Notes: generated by a model from the sequence alone, not told the origin. 18,338 nucleotides of DNA from C7867-001 sp035533615 (GCA_035533615.1 DATLTM010000010.1:1-18338), one strand, 5' to 3'; positions 1 to 8,130 are shown, counted from the stretch's first letter. Numbers and translations are program-made.

Positions 1-1794
1 GGGCTGGATCATGCCGGAGATGGTGGCGAGGATGCCGTTCTTCATCGTTGCAAGCGACTGATTCACGAAGTCCTGCGAGACGCCCTGAACGACGGTGGTG
101 TATGTGGGATAGGTGGGAGTGAGGATGCGGGTGACGGAGGGGGGGAGTACAACCTGCTTTGGCGTGGTAGTGGCAAGAGCGACAACGGGCCGCTCTGTGG
201 GAAACACGATTGTGGGCGGCGGAGCGAAGAGGTCTGCGAGCGCATTTGTCGTCGAGCTGAAAAGACCGTTGATGGTATCGTAGGTGGCAAGTGCGAGTTG
301 CTCTCCCGGAGAGAGCGCGGAGAAGGCGGAAGCAATCAGCGGGGTGTGGACGGTGCCCGCAAGCGTTGTGCCGAAGGAGTCGAGTGCAAGCGCGGTGTTG
401 CCGAGAGCGCCGAGGTACGCGTCTTCAAGTGCGGCCGGCGTGTTCGCGAGAGTTGCAAATGCACGTGAAGGGTTGAGTGTGGTCGAGAGGGCGAGTGCGG
501 TGTGGACGGCGTGGCGTAGTGCAAGCGCGTTTGCGGAGACCGTACTGCCGGCGCCGTATACAAGAGCGAGGTACGTCTCACCGATTCGGTTGGTGAGTGC
601 GAGGAGGTGCGCTGCGGCAGTGTATTCGCCGTCAAAGACCGTCTGGGCGAGTGCGGGGGCGATGTTCGACGGTGCGGCCGTTGTTGTGAAGAAAAGAGAG
701 GTGGCGAGCGACGGAACACGAGCGGTGGTGCGGGCGAGCAGATCGCCTGTGCCGACCAGAAGCGAGACGGTGGTGCGGGCGCTTGCCGGACCGGCGGAGG
801 CCAGACCGTATGCGAGAGAGACGTCGGCGCGGATGAGGGTGTTTGAAACATCAGCCACTACCCGCATCATCAGCGATGGCGATGAGAGAAAAGTGAGCGT
901 ATCAGCCGCAGCGAATCGCCATTCGCGTACTGCGCTCATTCCATCGGCAACAAGCGCTGGCGATATCGCGTACGGGATGAATGATTTGACCACAAGCGCA
1001 ATCTTCGGCGCTTTCAGGGCTGGATGAGTAAGCGTCGTGATCGAAAGCGGCAGTGTCGTGCGAGCAAGAAGCACAGCTCCACGCGCGTTTTCCAGATGCA
1101 TATTCACTTCGGCGGTATTCACGCGCGCTATAAAGTGCGTTGGAATGTCACCGAAAGACGCGTCAAAACCGGTGGCAATGTTACGCGCAACGGATGCAGT
1201 TTCCGATGCGAATCCGGTAATCGATCCGGCTTGCGCTACAGTCGCTCCGAGTGCCACAACGAACAGGGCGATTACAAAAGCACGCACTGGCGATTTCCGG
1301 GGAAGAATGAATTGACTCGTTGTTGGTGTAACCGGTTTTTGCGATATGACCGAAGTCGCGCGACGTTCCGGTGCTTGGCGAATGCGATACTCTATTTCGC
1401 GCGCGCGCGCGAGCTCGCGCGCGCGCGCTTCTTTGCGTTCCTCTTGTGTCTTGAGAAACGTTTCCAACGATTCTCGATCGACAAGCCAAGTTCGTCCCAT
1501 TTGCGAACCATTGATCTCTCCCGAGCGGGCAAGACGCGCGAGGTAGTCGGGACTGTAACCGTATTTTTTAGAAGCATCTTTTGCTGAAATAAACCCCGCA
1601 AATTCCTTAACTCGTCGACCATGTTCCCTTAGGAAATTCTCGAGTGAGCCGCGTTCAATGTGCCAGGTACGACCGACACGAACTGCGTCAATTTCTCCCG
1701 ATCGAGCAAGGCGGGAGAGATGATCCTGGTTATATCCAGAAAGTTCGGAAGCATTCTTTGTTGAGATAAACTTTTTTGAAGTTGGAGAATTCAT
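1..1794 (-). CDS. Membrane-anchored tandem-HTH surface protein, 3' end off the window
   Basis: The frame is open for 598 codons from the ATG at 1794 to the left edge, with no stop, so the gene is cut at its C-terminus. An in-frame TAG lies upstream, which supports this start. Residues 8-56 and 66-115 are two copies of an excisionase/MerR-like HTH (HTH_17 type), each with the pattern SGxNQD/YSPDY...LARSGEI...GRTW. A charged Arg/Glu helix follows at 117-139. One hydrophobic segment spans about 171-188. Beyond it are more than 400 residues rich in Ala, Thr, Leu and Ser and apparently free of Cys, presumably outside the cell. Residues near 560-598 resemble, from memory, long Parcubacteria surface proteins, so the missing part may be large. 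The cytoplasmic HTH and exterior domain suggest a transmembrane regulator or a tethered adhesin; the role is unknown. Several long plus-strand ORFs here are its antisense shadows. Confidence 0.8.
   Translation of the reverse strand, partial: MNSPTSKKFISTKNASELSGYNQDHLSRLARSGEIDAVRVGRTWHIERGSLENFLREHGRRVKEFAGFISAKDASKKYGYSPDYLARLARSGEINGSQMGRTWLVDRESLETFLKTQEERKEARARELARAREIEYRIRQAPERRATSVISQKPVTPTTSQFILPRKSPVRAFVIALFVVALGATVAQAGSITGFASETASVARNIATGFDASFGDIPTHFIARVNTAEVNMHLENARGAVLLARTTLPLSITTLTHPALKAPKIALVVKSFIPYAISPALVADGMSAVREWRFAAADTLTFLSSPSLMMRVVADVSNTLIRADVSLAYGLASAGPASARTTVSLLVGTGDLLARTTARVPSLATSLFFTTTAAPSNIAPALAQTVFDGEYTAAAHLLALTNRIGETYLALVYGAGSTVSANALALRHAVHTALALSTTLNPSRAFATLANTPAALEDAYLGALGNTALALDSFGTTLAGTVHTPLIASAFSALSPGEQLALATYDTINGLFSSTTNALADLFAPPPTIVFPTERPVVALATTTPKQVVLPPSVTRILTPTYPTYTTVVQGVSQDFVNQSLATMKNGILATISGMIQP
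1399..1428. repeat. 30-bp perfect GC palindrome inside the HTH surface gene
   Basis: Alternating CG/GC dinucleotides flank a central GAGCTC, giving a perfect inverted repeat of 15 bp per arm with no spacer. It encodes the ARARELARAR stretch of the charged helix after the second HTH. Alternating purine-pyrimidine CG DNA of this kind can adopt Z-DNA or a cruciform, and is prone to slippage in units of 2 bp. Confidence 0.85.
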
Positions 1795-1795
1795 G

Positions 1796-1807
1796 TCGGA
1801 TATCCGA
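1796..1807. promoter_or_regulatory. 12-bp palindrome at the surface-gene start, possible operator
   Basis: TCGGATATCCGA is a perfect inverted repeat ending one base before the ATG on the minus strand. Partly matching AATTC/GAATT flanks lie on both sides. A dimeric DNA-binding protein, perhaps one of the two HTH proteins encoded here, could bind it. That is inference from position and symmetry only. Confidence 0.3.
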
Positions 1808-1852
1808 ATTGACTAAATATTACCTCGTATTTTGGCGACACCTAAAGTTCCC

Positions 1853-1861
1853 TGTGGATAA
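1853..1861 (-). promoter_or_regulatory. DnaA-box-like 9-mer
   Basis: The minus strand reads TTATCCACA, identical to the classical high-affinity bacterial DnaA box. It lies 59 bp upstream of the surface-protein start codon. A second identical 9-mer is at 8363-8371. No dnaA gene or cluster of boxes is present, so this is not called as an origin; it could be a DnaA-responsive control site or chance. Confidence 0.4.
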
Positions 1862-2212
1862 ATCAAATGGAAAAAACGTGATTGTCATATCGACTGTTTC
1901 GCATAAAAGATTGATCGCCATTTTACGTATCAAATGGAGTCTTTGACCAAGAACAAGGCGAATCATATTGATGCGGAAAATTTGCCCGGCAGATGGCCTA
2001 TAGCTTCAATTACTTATTTTCTTGATTAATAAATAAAAACGACCCTGTGGGCCAATTGAGAGCCATAGAATGAATTCAGGCCCGCAAACTATGAGATGGG
2101 CAGACTATATAACTATAACTGGTGTAGTTATCAGTATTAGGATCAAACAAGATCTTTGTTAGGTCTATTATTATCGACACGTCTTACCGAGACGAGAAAA
2201 CGTTTAAATAGG

Positions 2213-2962
2213 CTATCTATTGTATGCCGAGACGCCAGCAATAGCGCTTAAACTGCTTTGTGATAACGCATATTCATCGAAATATCCACTCCCAAGAACA
2301 GCGAGGCAAACTGCTACTACGGCGATCAACATTCCAGCAAACTGTATGAAAACGGGTAGCTTCCTCCTGCTCTTTCTCTTTTCCTGTACCGGTTCTTCAT
2401 CTTTTAAGCTAGAAATCAGGTGGCGGCGTGGAAGAAGCTCCTCTGGAGGCTGTCGATATACCGCGCGAATTGGCACTCTTACCCCTTCTGGCTCTGCTTC
2501 TGGCTCTTTTTCTGCTTCCTCTTCCCTTTCTGCTTCATTTCTTTCGGGAATAATCTCTGAAGCTGGGGGGGCGGCCTCTGCTACACGATCAAACCACGCT
2601 TTCCAGGAGTCCTGGAAGTTATGCGGGGTTTCAATAGCCAATTCTTCTTCCGCAACATTCCGGAGACGGTTTACCGACGGGATGGTCTCCGACGAAGATG
2701 ACTCGTACCGCGGGGATTCCCAGGCCGGCGAGAATGTCTGCGCGCGCCTTGCCGCCATTATCTCCTCCTGATCTGTTTTCTGGTCCCCAAAGCGATGGTC
2801 ATGGATTGCCGATTCCAGAACATACCAACTACGCCCAACAAGCCGTGCCGGTACCCGCCCCTCTCGGCAAAGCTGACCTATGTAATCCTTAGCATAGCCG
2901 GTAATCTTTGCCGCTTGTTTCGACGATACGTACTTCTTTTCCTCTATAAGAATCTCGTCCAT
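2213..2962 (-). CDS. Membrane-anchored excisionase-like HTH protein
   Basis: The protein has 249 residues. Residues 10-55 form an excisionase/MerR-like HTH (VSSKQAAKITGY...LCREGRVPARLVGRSWYV) clearly paralogous to the two HTH copies in the next gene downstream. Residues about 56-200 are a low-complexity linker, strongly acidic around 140-160 (Glu-rich) and basic just before the membrane (KRKSRRK). One hydrophobic segment spans about 203-224, followed by a short tail of about 25 residues. The predicted topology puts the HTH in the cytoplasm and the C-terminus outside. It is 418 bp upstream of the larger paralogue on the same strand and 99 bp past gatB. A -10-like TATACT lies 7 nt before the ATG. 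The function is unknown; a membrane-tethered transcription regulator is the simplest reading, and DNA attachment to the membrane is an alternative. Confidence 0.85.
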   Translation of the reverse strand: MDEILIEEKKYVSSKQAAKITGYAKDYIGQLCREGRVPARLVGRSWYVLESAIHDHRFGDQKTDQEEIMAARRAQTFSPAWESPRYESSSSETIPSVNRLRNVAEEELAIETPHNFQDSWKAWFDRVAEAAPPASEIIPERNEAEREEEAEKEPEAEPEGVRVPIRAVYRQPPEELLPRRHLISSLKDEEPVQEKRKSRRKLPVFIQFAGMLIAVVAVCLAVLGSGYFDEYALSQSSLSAIAGVSAYNR

Positions 2963-2969
2963 ACCACGC

Positions 2970-2998
2970 AGTATAGCCGTATCTCGGCTGGCACGGAA
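2970..2998 (-). promoter_or_regulatory. Promoter of the HTH gene, likely leaderless
   Basis: The minus strand carries TATACT at 2970-2975 (5 of 6 matches to TATAAT) and a weak -35, TTCCGT at 2993-2998, with a 17-bp spacer. Only 7 nt separate the -10 box from the ATG, so transcription would start at or next to the start codon. Confidence 0.5.
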
Positions 2999-3025
2999 GA
3001 GTTGTGCACAGCAAAGAAATGTTGC

Positions 3026-3050
3026 CTCGATAAAACGCCTATTTACCGAG
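3026..3050 (-). terminator. Hairpin after gatB, weak terminator candidate
   Basis: CTCGGTAAA and TTTATCGAG form a 9-bp stem (one G-U pair) with a 7-nt loop, starting 11 bp past the gatB stop. No clean T-run follows on the minus strand (ATTTCTTT instead), so termination strength is uncertain. Confidence 0.35.
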
Positions 3051-3061
3051 TTCTTTCGTTA

Positions 3062-4450
3062 TCAGGCTTTCCAGGAGAGACGGGTTGCCGGCCCTTTGGC
3101 GGCCTTCATACTCTTTCCGATTAGGTACTGCAGGGCCGCTTTCTTTCCGGCACGATACTCTTCAACCGCTTTCGTCTCGTCGGCGAGCACATCCCGCACG
3201 GCAGCCAGGAGCACAGTGCTATCGTGGGACTGGATGAGGCCGTGCTCTTTTGCGAGAGTCTCCGGATCGCCGCCTTTTTCAACAAGAAGAAGTAACGTAT
3301 CCTTCGCACCGCGGGATGAAAGTTCGTTCGCGACGAGAAGCCGGATAAGTTTCGCGAATGCTGTCGGATCAAGCGACGCGATATCCTCGCTCCCACGCTT
3401 CGCATATATACCGGCCAGATCCGAAACGATATAGTTCGCAGCGCGAACAATGTGTTCGGCATCATTGCTAAGCGCAGCAGCGACTGCATCAAAGAATGTG
3501 GCGCGCTCCGTGGTCGCGCAAAGATACGCCGCATCGTTTTCTTTGAGCGCATAGGTCTCTGCATATCGCGCGCGGCGTTCCCACGGAAGTTCCGGCAGAG
3601 ATGCACGAAGTGTCTCTGGAGCGAATTCCGGGATCTCGGAAATGAAGAGCTTCGGAAGATCCGGCTCCGGGAAGTAGCGGTAGTCTGCGCTCCCCTCTTT
3701 AAAGCGTTGATGAAAGGTCGTTTGTTTTGCCTCGTCCCAACCGCGCGTTTCCTGCACCACCTTCCCGCCCCCCTCGATGAGCGCGATTTGGCGCCCTATC
3801 TCAAATGCGATAGCACGTTCAACGGAGCGGAACGAGTTTATATTTTTCACTTCTACTTTCGTGCCGAACTCGTCATCGGCGGATACAGAGATATTAGCTT
3901 CAATGCGCATTTCACCTTTCTCGAGATTCGCTTCGCTTGCGCCGAGTGTGCGCAGGAGAAGCTGGAGTTCGCGCGCAAAACGCCCTGCCGTTTCGGCGTC
4001 GCGCATGACTGGTTCGGTAACAAGCTCCATGAGCGGAATACCCGCACGATTAAAATCGATAAGACTTTCCTCTCCTGTATGCGTCGAGCGGGCAGTGTCT
4101 TCTTCAAGGTGCACCCGCGTGATCGCGACGCCTGCGAGCGTCCCGCCTGCAACAAGCGGATGTTCATACTGGCTGATTTGATATCCCTTTGGAATATCCG
4201 GATAAAAATAACTCTTGCGGTCGAAAATGCTTTCATCGGCGAGCGTCCCGCCAATCGCGGTCCCGATGCGCAAGATGTGCCGCACCGCCTCGCGATTTAT
4301 GACCGGCAACGTTCCGGGGTGCGCGAGACAAATCGGACAGATATTCACATTCGGCCGCGTCTCGTCTGGATCATTCGCCGAGTCGCAGAACATCTTGGTC
4401 CGCGTCTTGAGCTCGGCGTGGATTTCGAGGCCGATGGTGGGACGGTACAT
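3062..4450 (-). CDS. gatB: Aspartyl/glutamyl-tRNA(Asn/Gln) amidotransferase subunit B
   Basis: GatB is the tRNA-binding kinase subunit of the GatCAB amidotransferase, which converts Glu-tRNA(Gln) and/or Asp-tRNA(Asn) to Gln-tRNA or Asn-tRNA in the cytoplasm. The 462-residue protein has the expected length. Family blocks are GLEIHAELKT at 7-16, NICPICLAHPGTLPV at 36-50, FDRKSYFYPDIPKGYQ from 76 and HLEEDTARSTH at 114-124. A helical YqeY-like tail ends in IGKSMKAAKG. The frame is open to 4675 inside obgE, but the conserved protein begins with MYRPTIGLEIH, so the ATG at 4450 is chosen. It follows obgE by 76 bp. gatA and gatC are not in the window. No Shine-Dalgarno sequence is visible; a CATACT hexamer lies 9 nt upstream of the ATG. 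Confidence 0.95.
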   Translation of the reverse strand: MYRPTIGLEIHAELKTRTKMFCDSANDPDETRPNVNICPICLAHPGTLPVINREAVRHILRIGTAIGGTLADESIFDRKSYFYPDIPKGYQISQYEHPLVAGGTLAGVAITRVHLEEDTARSTHTGEESLIDFNRAGIPLMELVTEPVMRDAETAGRFARELQLLLRTLGASEANLEKGEMRIEANISVSADDEFGTKVEVKNINSFRSVERAIAFEIGRQIALIEGGGKVVQETRGWDEAKQTTFHQRFKEGSADYRYFPEPDLPKLFISEIPEFAPETLRASLPELPWERRARYAETYALKENDAAYLCATTERATFFDAVAAALSNDAEHIVRAANYIVSDLAGIYAKRGSEDIASLDPTAFAKLIRLLVANELSSRGAKDTLLLLVEKGGDPETLAKEHGLIQSHDSTVLLAAVRDVLADETKAVEEYRAGKKAALQYLIGKSMKAAKGPATRLSWKA

Positions 4451-4526
4451 ATAGCAGGCAGTATGCAGCAGACAGTACGCGGAAGCAACCGCAGGCTTGC
4501 ATTTCCGAGCCGCACACTCATTCTGC

Positions 4527-5507
4527 TTACCGTTGGTTATCGGATAATACTTGAGAGAGCCGCGAGGAAAACGACTTGAGTGCCTCGGGATCTTTAACCG
4601 AGACCGGAAGCACTTCCCTGCCGGTTCCTTTGGCAAGCATTCGTGCCTTTGTTTCATGCTCTTTCGGCAAAACAAGGTCTATTTTAGACAGGATGATTAT
4701 CTCTCTTTTTTCGGCGAGACCGTGTCCGAACGATTCAATCTCCTTGCGCACTTCCCTGTATGCTGCAGTCGGGTCGTCTTGGTCAGCCGAGACGAGATGC
4801 AAGAGCATCCCTGTTCTTTCAACATGCTTGAGGAATTTTATACCAAGGCCTCGTCCGGACGAGGCCCCCTCAATAAGACCCGGGATATCGGCAATGATGC
4901 GCCCGTAGAAATCACCGAGATTTGGACCGAGCGTCGTGAAAGGATATGAGCCAACCTTTGACTTTGCGCGTGTAAGCGCGTTTAGAAGCGAGGACTTCCC
5001 CGCATTCGGGAGCCCGATGAGCCCCGCATCCGCGATGATCTTCAGCGTGAGCTCGATCGTTCCTCCCTTTCTTCCTCTGCCGGGCGTTTGCTGGAACGGG
5101 TTCTGATTCGTCGAACTTTTGAAGTGGGCGTTACCGAGTCCACCCCTTCCGCCGCGGAAAAGGACGACGCGTTCGTCCTCCTTCGTGATTTCGTACTCTT
5201 CTTCCGTCTCGGGTATGCGTGCGAGCGTACCGACCGGCACCGCGAGCAGGACGTCCGCACCGTTTTTACCGTGTTGCAATTCTCCCCTGCCCGCTCCACC
5301 GTCTTCCGCATTGAATTTTTTCTCGTACCGATACTGTGCGAGTGCGGAAAGATCGCGCACACCGATGAGAACAACGTCGCCGCCCTTGCCGCCGTCGCCG
5401 CCTACGGGTCCGCCGCGCGCGGACTCCTTCGTACGCAGCCAGCGGATAACGCCGTCGCCGCCCTTACCCGACGCCGCATATATTTTCACTTCATCAACAA
5501 ATGCCAT
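4527..5507 (-). CDS. obgE: GTPase Obg/CgtA
   Basis: Obg is an essential GTPase that associates with the large ribosomal subunit and links assembly to growth control. The 326-residue protein has the glycine-rich Obg fold at about 1-155 (GKGGDG, GGDGGKGGDV, GGRGGLGNAHFKSS). The G domain follows, with G1 GLPNAGKS at 165-172, switch FTTLGPNLG at 190-198 and G3 DIPGLIEGA at 207-215. G4 reads SKID instead of the usual NKxD. It ends after the G domain, so the optional C-terminal OCT domain is absent. It lies 54 bp after secA and 76 bp before gatB on the same strand. A -10-like TATTGT (5516-5521) sits 8 nt before the ATG, so it may have its own leaderless promoter in addition to read-through from secA. 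Confidence 0.95.
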   Translation of the reverse strand: MAFVDEVKIYAASGKGGDGVIRWLRTKESARGGPVGGDGGKGGDVVLIGVRDLSALAQYRYEKKFNAEDGGAGRGELQHGKNGADVLLAVPVGTLARIPETEEEYEITKEDERVVLFRGGRGGLGNAHFKSSTNQNPFQQTPGRGRKGGTIELTLKIIADAGLIGLPNAGKSSLLNALTRAKSKVGSYPFTTLGPNLGDFYGRIIADIPGLIEGASSGRGLGIKFLKHVERTGMLLHLVSADQDDPTAAYREVRKEIESFGHGLAEKREIIILSKIDLVLPKEHETKARMLAKGTGREVLPVSVKDPEALKSFSSRLSQVLSDNQR

Positions 5508-5561
5508 AGAGCTTCACAATACACTAGAAAACATAAAGAACATAGTTGCAAGGACGTGTGT

Positions 5562-8078
5562 TTAATCGACAATGACCCACCCCTCGGCGAGTAATGGTTC
5601 TGCTTTCTTAAATTTGAGCGTTTGGACGGCATCGCCCTTCTTAATGGTAATAAAATCATTGCGGCCATGTCCGGCGGCTTTCACGACCGGCTGCAGAGTT
5701 CCCCCCTCCTCTTTCCCCGAGGCGACAAGCGCGGCGCGCGTCTTCTCCTCTTCGGCGCGGATGCGCGCGACATCGACGCTCTGTATACGCGGCACCGCTT
5801 CGATAACCGCCGCCCTGATATTTTCTTCAAGCTGGCGAAAGCGCATTAGCCCTTCGCGCCGGTATTCAATGAGCGGGTCCCGCTGACCGTATGCGCGGAG
5901 CGACACCGAACGGCGAAGATAATCCATCGTCTCGAGATGCTCCAGCCAGAACGTATCGATAACCTGTAACAAGAGTCGGCGGATATGCTCGGTGAACGCA
6001 CCGCCGAGTTCGTTTTTCTTCGCCTCGAGCGCCGCAAGCGCCACCTCTCCTTCCCCGATAAGTGCACGGATAAGGGCTTCCACTTCGACGTCGCTCCCCA
6101 GAAGCGCCGCGCGGCGGCGCGCATAAATCGCAAGGCGCTGGGTGTTCATTACATCATCATATGCAAGTACCTGCTTGCGCGAGTCAAAGTTAAATCCTTC
6201 GATGCGGCCTTGTGCGGTCTCCAATGAGCGGGTAATCATCGCGCTCTCAATTGGCTCATCCTCGGGAATACCGAAACGGCCCATCACCTTTTTCAGGGTT
6301 TCGGCGGCGAATACGCGCATGAGCTTATCCTCAAGCGAGACATAAAACCGCGTCTCGCCAGGATCGCCCTGGCGGCCCGAGCGACCGCGCAACTGATTGT
6401 CGATGCGACGGGCGTCGTGCCGCTCGGTGCCGATGACCATCAGGCCGCCATTCCTGACGACCGACGCGCGCTCCTCGGCCGTCGCGAGCGCGCCGCCGAG
6501 CTTGATATCCACGCCGCGCCCCGCGAGATTTGTCGCGACCGTCACGCGCCCCGCCGCACCAGCCTCGGCGATAATCTCGCCTTCGCGTTCATGATTCTTG
6601 GCGTTTAGCACTTCGTGCGGTACGCCTTCATTCGTTAAATAGGCACTAACCGTCTCGTTGTCCTCAATAGAGACGGTGCCAACGAGGACCGGTTGTTTCT
6701 TACGGTAGCGTTCCAGCACCTGCCGCGCGACGGCGCGATACTTCCCCACAGCCGTCTGGAAGACAAGATCATCATAATCCTTGCGCGCTGTCGGTTTATT
6801 GGTTGGCACGACCACAACCTCGAGCCGGTAGACCGAATAAAACTCCTCTTCGGAGGAAAGCGCGGTGCCAGTCATACCGGCGAGTCGGTCGTACATACGG
6901 AAAAGATTCTGGAACGTCACAGTGGCATAAGTGCGCGTCTCCGCTTGCACTTTCACGCCCTCCTTGGCCTCGATTGCCTGATGGAGCCCTTCCGACCAGC
7001 GGCGACCGGGCTGCATTCTTCCCGTGAACTCATCTACAATAACGATGTCACCGTCGCGTACCACGTATTCCTTATCCTTGTGGAAGAGCGCTTTCGCGCG
7101 GACCGCCGTCTCGAGGTGGTGCGCGTACTTCACTCCGCCCTCAGTATAAAGATTCTCGAGTCCGAGGGCCGCTTCAGCCTTGTGCATTCCCTCCTCGGTA
7201 ATCTGAATCGCCTTCTGTTTCTCGTCGATGGTATAGTCCGTGCCTTCTTCAAAGGCATTGACTATACCGGCAAAACGCTCATAGAGCATCTGCGAGTCCC
7301 CAGCAGGGCCGCTGATAATGAGCGGCGTACGCGCTTCATCGATCAAGATGGAGTCTACCTCGTCGATGATAGCGTAGTGATGCCCACGCTGAACGATCTG
7401 CGATGCGTCATACGCGGTGTTGTCGCGCAGATAATCGAAACCGAGTTCATTGTTTGTAACGTAGGTGATATCGGCCGCATATGCATCGCGCTTCCCGGCG
7501 GGGCGAAGATAGTCGTAGAACACCTTGAATGATCCTTCGGCGTCACGCTCCGCATCTTCTTCCTTCGCGACGTGCGAAGTGTCGTAGCGATACGCACCCG
7601 TACTCGTCACGACACCGACGGTGAGCCCGAGATAATGGTACACCTGCCCCATCCACGCGCCGTCGCGGCGCGCGAGATAATCGTTAACCGTGACAACTTG
7701 CACACCGGAGCCGGCAAGCGCGTGGAATGTTGCGGGCAAAGTCGCGACGAGCGTTTTTCCTTCCCCGGTGCGCATCTCGGCGATCTTTCCAAGAGCCAGT
7801 GCGAGGCCGCCGGCTATCTGCACATCGAAATGCGGTTGATGCAGTGTCCGTCGAGCGGCCTCGCGCACGAGCGCGAACGTCAGCGGAAGGTCAGCATCGT
7901 CTGCCACACCCGCCGCCATCGACTTCGCACGAATTTCGGCGAAACGCTCTCGCACCGACTCGTCGGAAAGTCCTCTGAGTTCCTCGGAATGCACATTGAC
8001 CGCCGCCACACGCGGCTCCGCGGCCCGAAGGAAGGCCGCGGACTGGTTTTTCGAGAAGAAACGGGAAAGCCCGAGCAT
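5562..8078 (-). CDS. secA: Preprotein translocase ATPase SecA
   Basis: SecA drives export of unfolded preproteins through SecYEG at the cytoplasmic membrane. The 838-residue protein shows Walker A MRTGEGKT at 102-109, ITYVTNNELGFDYLRDN from 204, and DEVD (Walker B) at 239-242 followed by SILIDEARTPLIISG. Helicase motif VI is IDNQLRGRSGRQGDPG. Between VGVV and the ITYVTN block (about 157-203) it carries roughly 40 extra residues compared with Escherichia coli SecA, rich in Asp/Glu/Tyr. The usual C-terminal zinc-binding SEC-C motif is missing and the protein ends in a short tail, GWVIVD. Upstream there is a hairpin terminator at 8131-8169, so transcription should start in the 52 bp between. The ATG at 8078 is supported by conserved N-terminal sequence and by the promoter 8 nt away. 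Confidence 0.96.
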   Translation of the reverse strand: MLGLSRFFSKNQSAAFLRAAEPRVAAVNVHSEELRGLSDESVRERFAEIRAKSMAAGVADDADLPLTFALVREAARRTLHQPHFDVQIAGGLALALGKIAEMRTGEGKTLVATLPATFHALAGSGVQVVTVNDYLARRDGAWMGQVYHYLGLTVGVVTSTGAYRYDTSHVAKEEDAERDAEGSFKVFYDYLRPAGKRDAYAADITYVTNNELGFDYLRDNTAYDASQIVQRGHHYAIIDEVDSILIDEARTPLIISGPAGDSQMLYERFAGIVNAFEEGTDYTIDEKQKAIQITEEGMHKAEAALGLENLYTEGGVKYAHHLETAVRAKALFHKDKEYVVRDGDIVIVDEFTGRMQPGRRWSEGLHQAIEAKEGVKVQAETRTYATVTFQNLFRMYDRLAGMTGTALSSEEEFYSVYRLEVVVVPTNKPTARKDYDDLVFQTAVGKYRAVARQVLERYRKKQPVLVGTVSIEDNETVSAYLTNEGVPHEVLNAKNHEREGEIIAEAGAAGRVTVATNLAGRGVDIKLGGALATAEERASVVRNGGLMVIGTERHDARRIDNQLRGRSGRQGDPGETRFYVSLEDKLMRVFAAETLKKVMGRFGIPEDEPIESAMITRSLETAQGRIEGFNFDSRKQVLAYDDVMNTQRLAIYARRRAALLGSDVEVEALIRALIGEGEVALAALEAKKNELGGAFTEHIRRLLLQVIDTFWLEHLETMDYLRRSVSLRAYGQRDPLIEYRREGLMRFRQLEENIRAAVIEAVPRIQSVDVARIRAEEEKTRAALVASGKEEGGTLQPVVKAAGHGRNDFITIKKGDAVQTLKFKKAEPLLAEGWVIVD

Positions 8079-8086
8079 TGCGGAAC

Positions 8087-8095
8087 ACTATAGCA
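8087..8095 (-). promoter_or_regulatory. Extended -10 promoter of secA, likely leaderless
   Basis: The minus strand reads TGC-TATAGT, an extended -10 element with 5 of 6 hexamer matches. The hexamer (8087-8092) ends 8 nt before the secA ATG, so the predicted transcript has almost no 5' leader. No good -35 hexamer is evident, which is acceptable for extended -10 promoters. Confidence 0.55.
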
Positions 8096-8130
8096 AAATT
8101 CGAAGGCCCAAGCACGGAGCGCTAGATCCT

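Larger units (their letters stand above)
1795..2212. other. AT-rich 418-bp intergenic region
   Basis: No convincing coding frame or tRNA is visible. The stretch is clearly more AT-rich than the genes on either side. It holds a perfect 12-bp palindrome (TCGGATATCCGA, 1796-1807) directly before the surface-protein start codon, a perfect DnaA-box 9-mer at 1853-1861, and an AT-rich hairpin at 2109-2131 (ATAACTA/TAGTTAT). A 5-bp hairpin at 2180-2194 lies just past the stop of the upstream HTH gene but lacks a clean T-run. A weak -10-like TAATAT on the minus strand near 1816-1821 may serve the surface gene. This gene, unlike others in the window, has no -10-like box within 10 nt of its ATG. Confidence 0.6.

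Noticed and set aside
284..1027. 247-codon plus-strand ORF
   Set aside because: It is antisense to the continuous 598-codon HTH surface frame, has Ala/Ser/Arg/Val-biased shadow composition and no recognisable domain.
2109..2131. AT-rich hairpin as a terminator
   Set aside because: It has no GC stem and no T-run, and it lies too far from the HTH gene stop to be a convincing intrinsic terminator.
1795..2212. Replication origin
   Set aside because: Only one DnaA-like box, with no dnaA, dnaN or box cluster nearby.
3452..4579. 375-codon plus-strand ORF over gatB
   Set aside because: Antisense shadow of clearly conserved GatB; Arg/Phe-rich with no family features.
4451..4675. Longer gatB start inside obgE
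   Set aside because: The extra 75 residues have no GatB similarity and overlap the obgE coding sequence; the family begins at MYRPTIGLEIH.
6693..7532. 279-codon plus-strand ORF over secA
   Set aside because: Antisense of the conserved SecA motor region, with no independent support.
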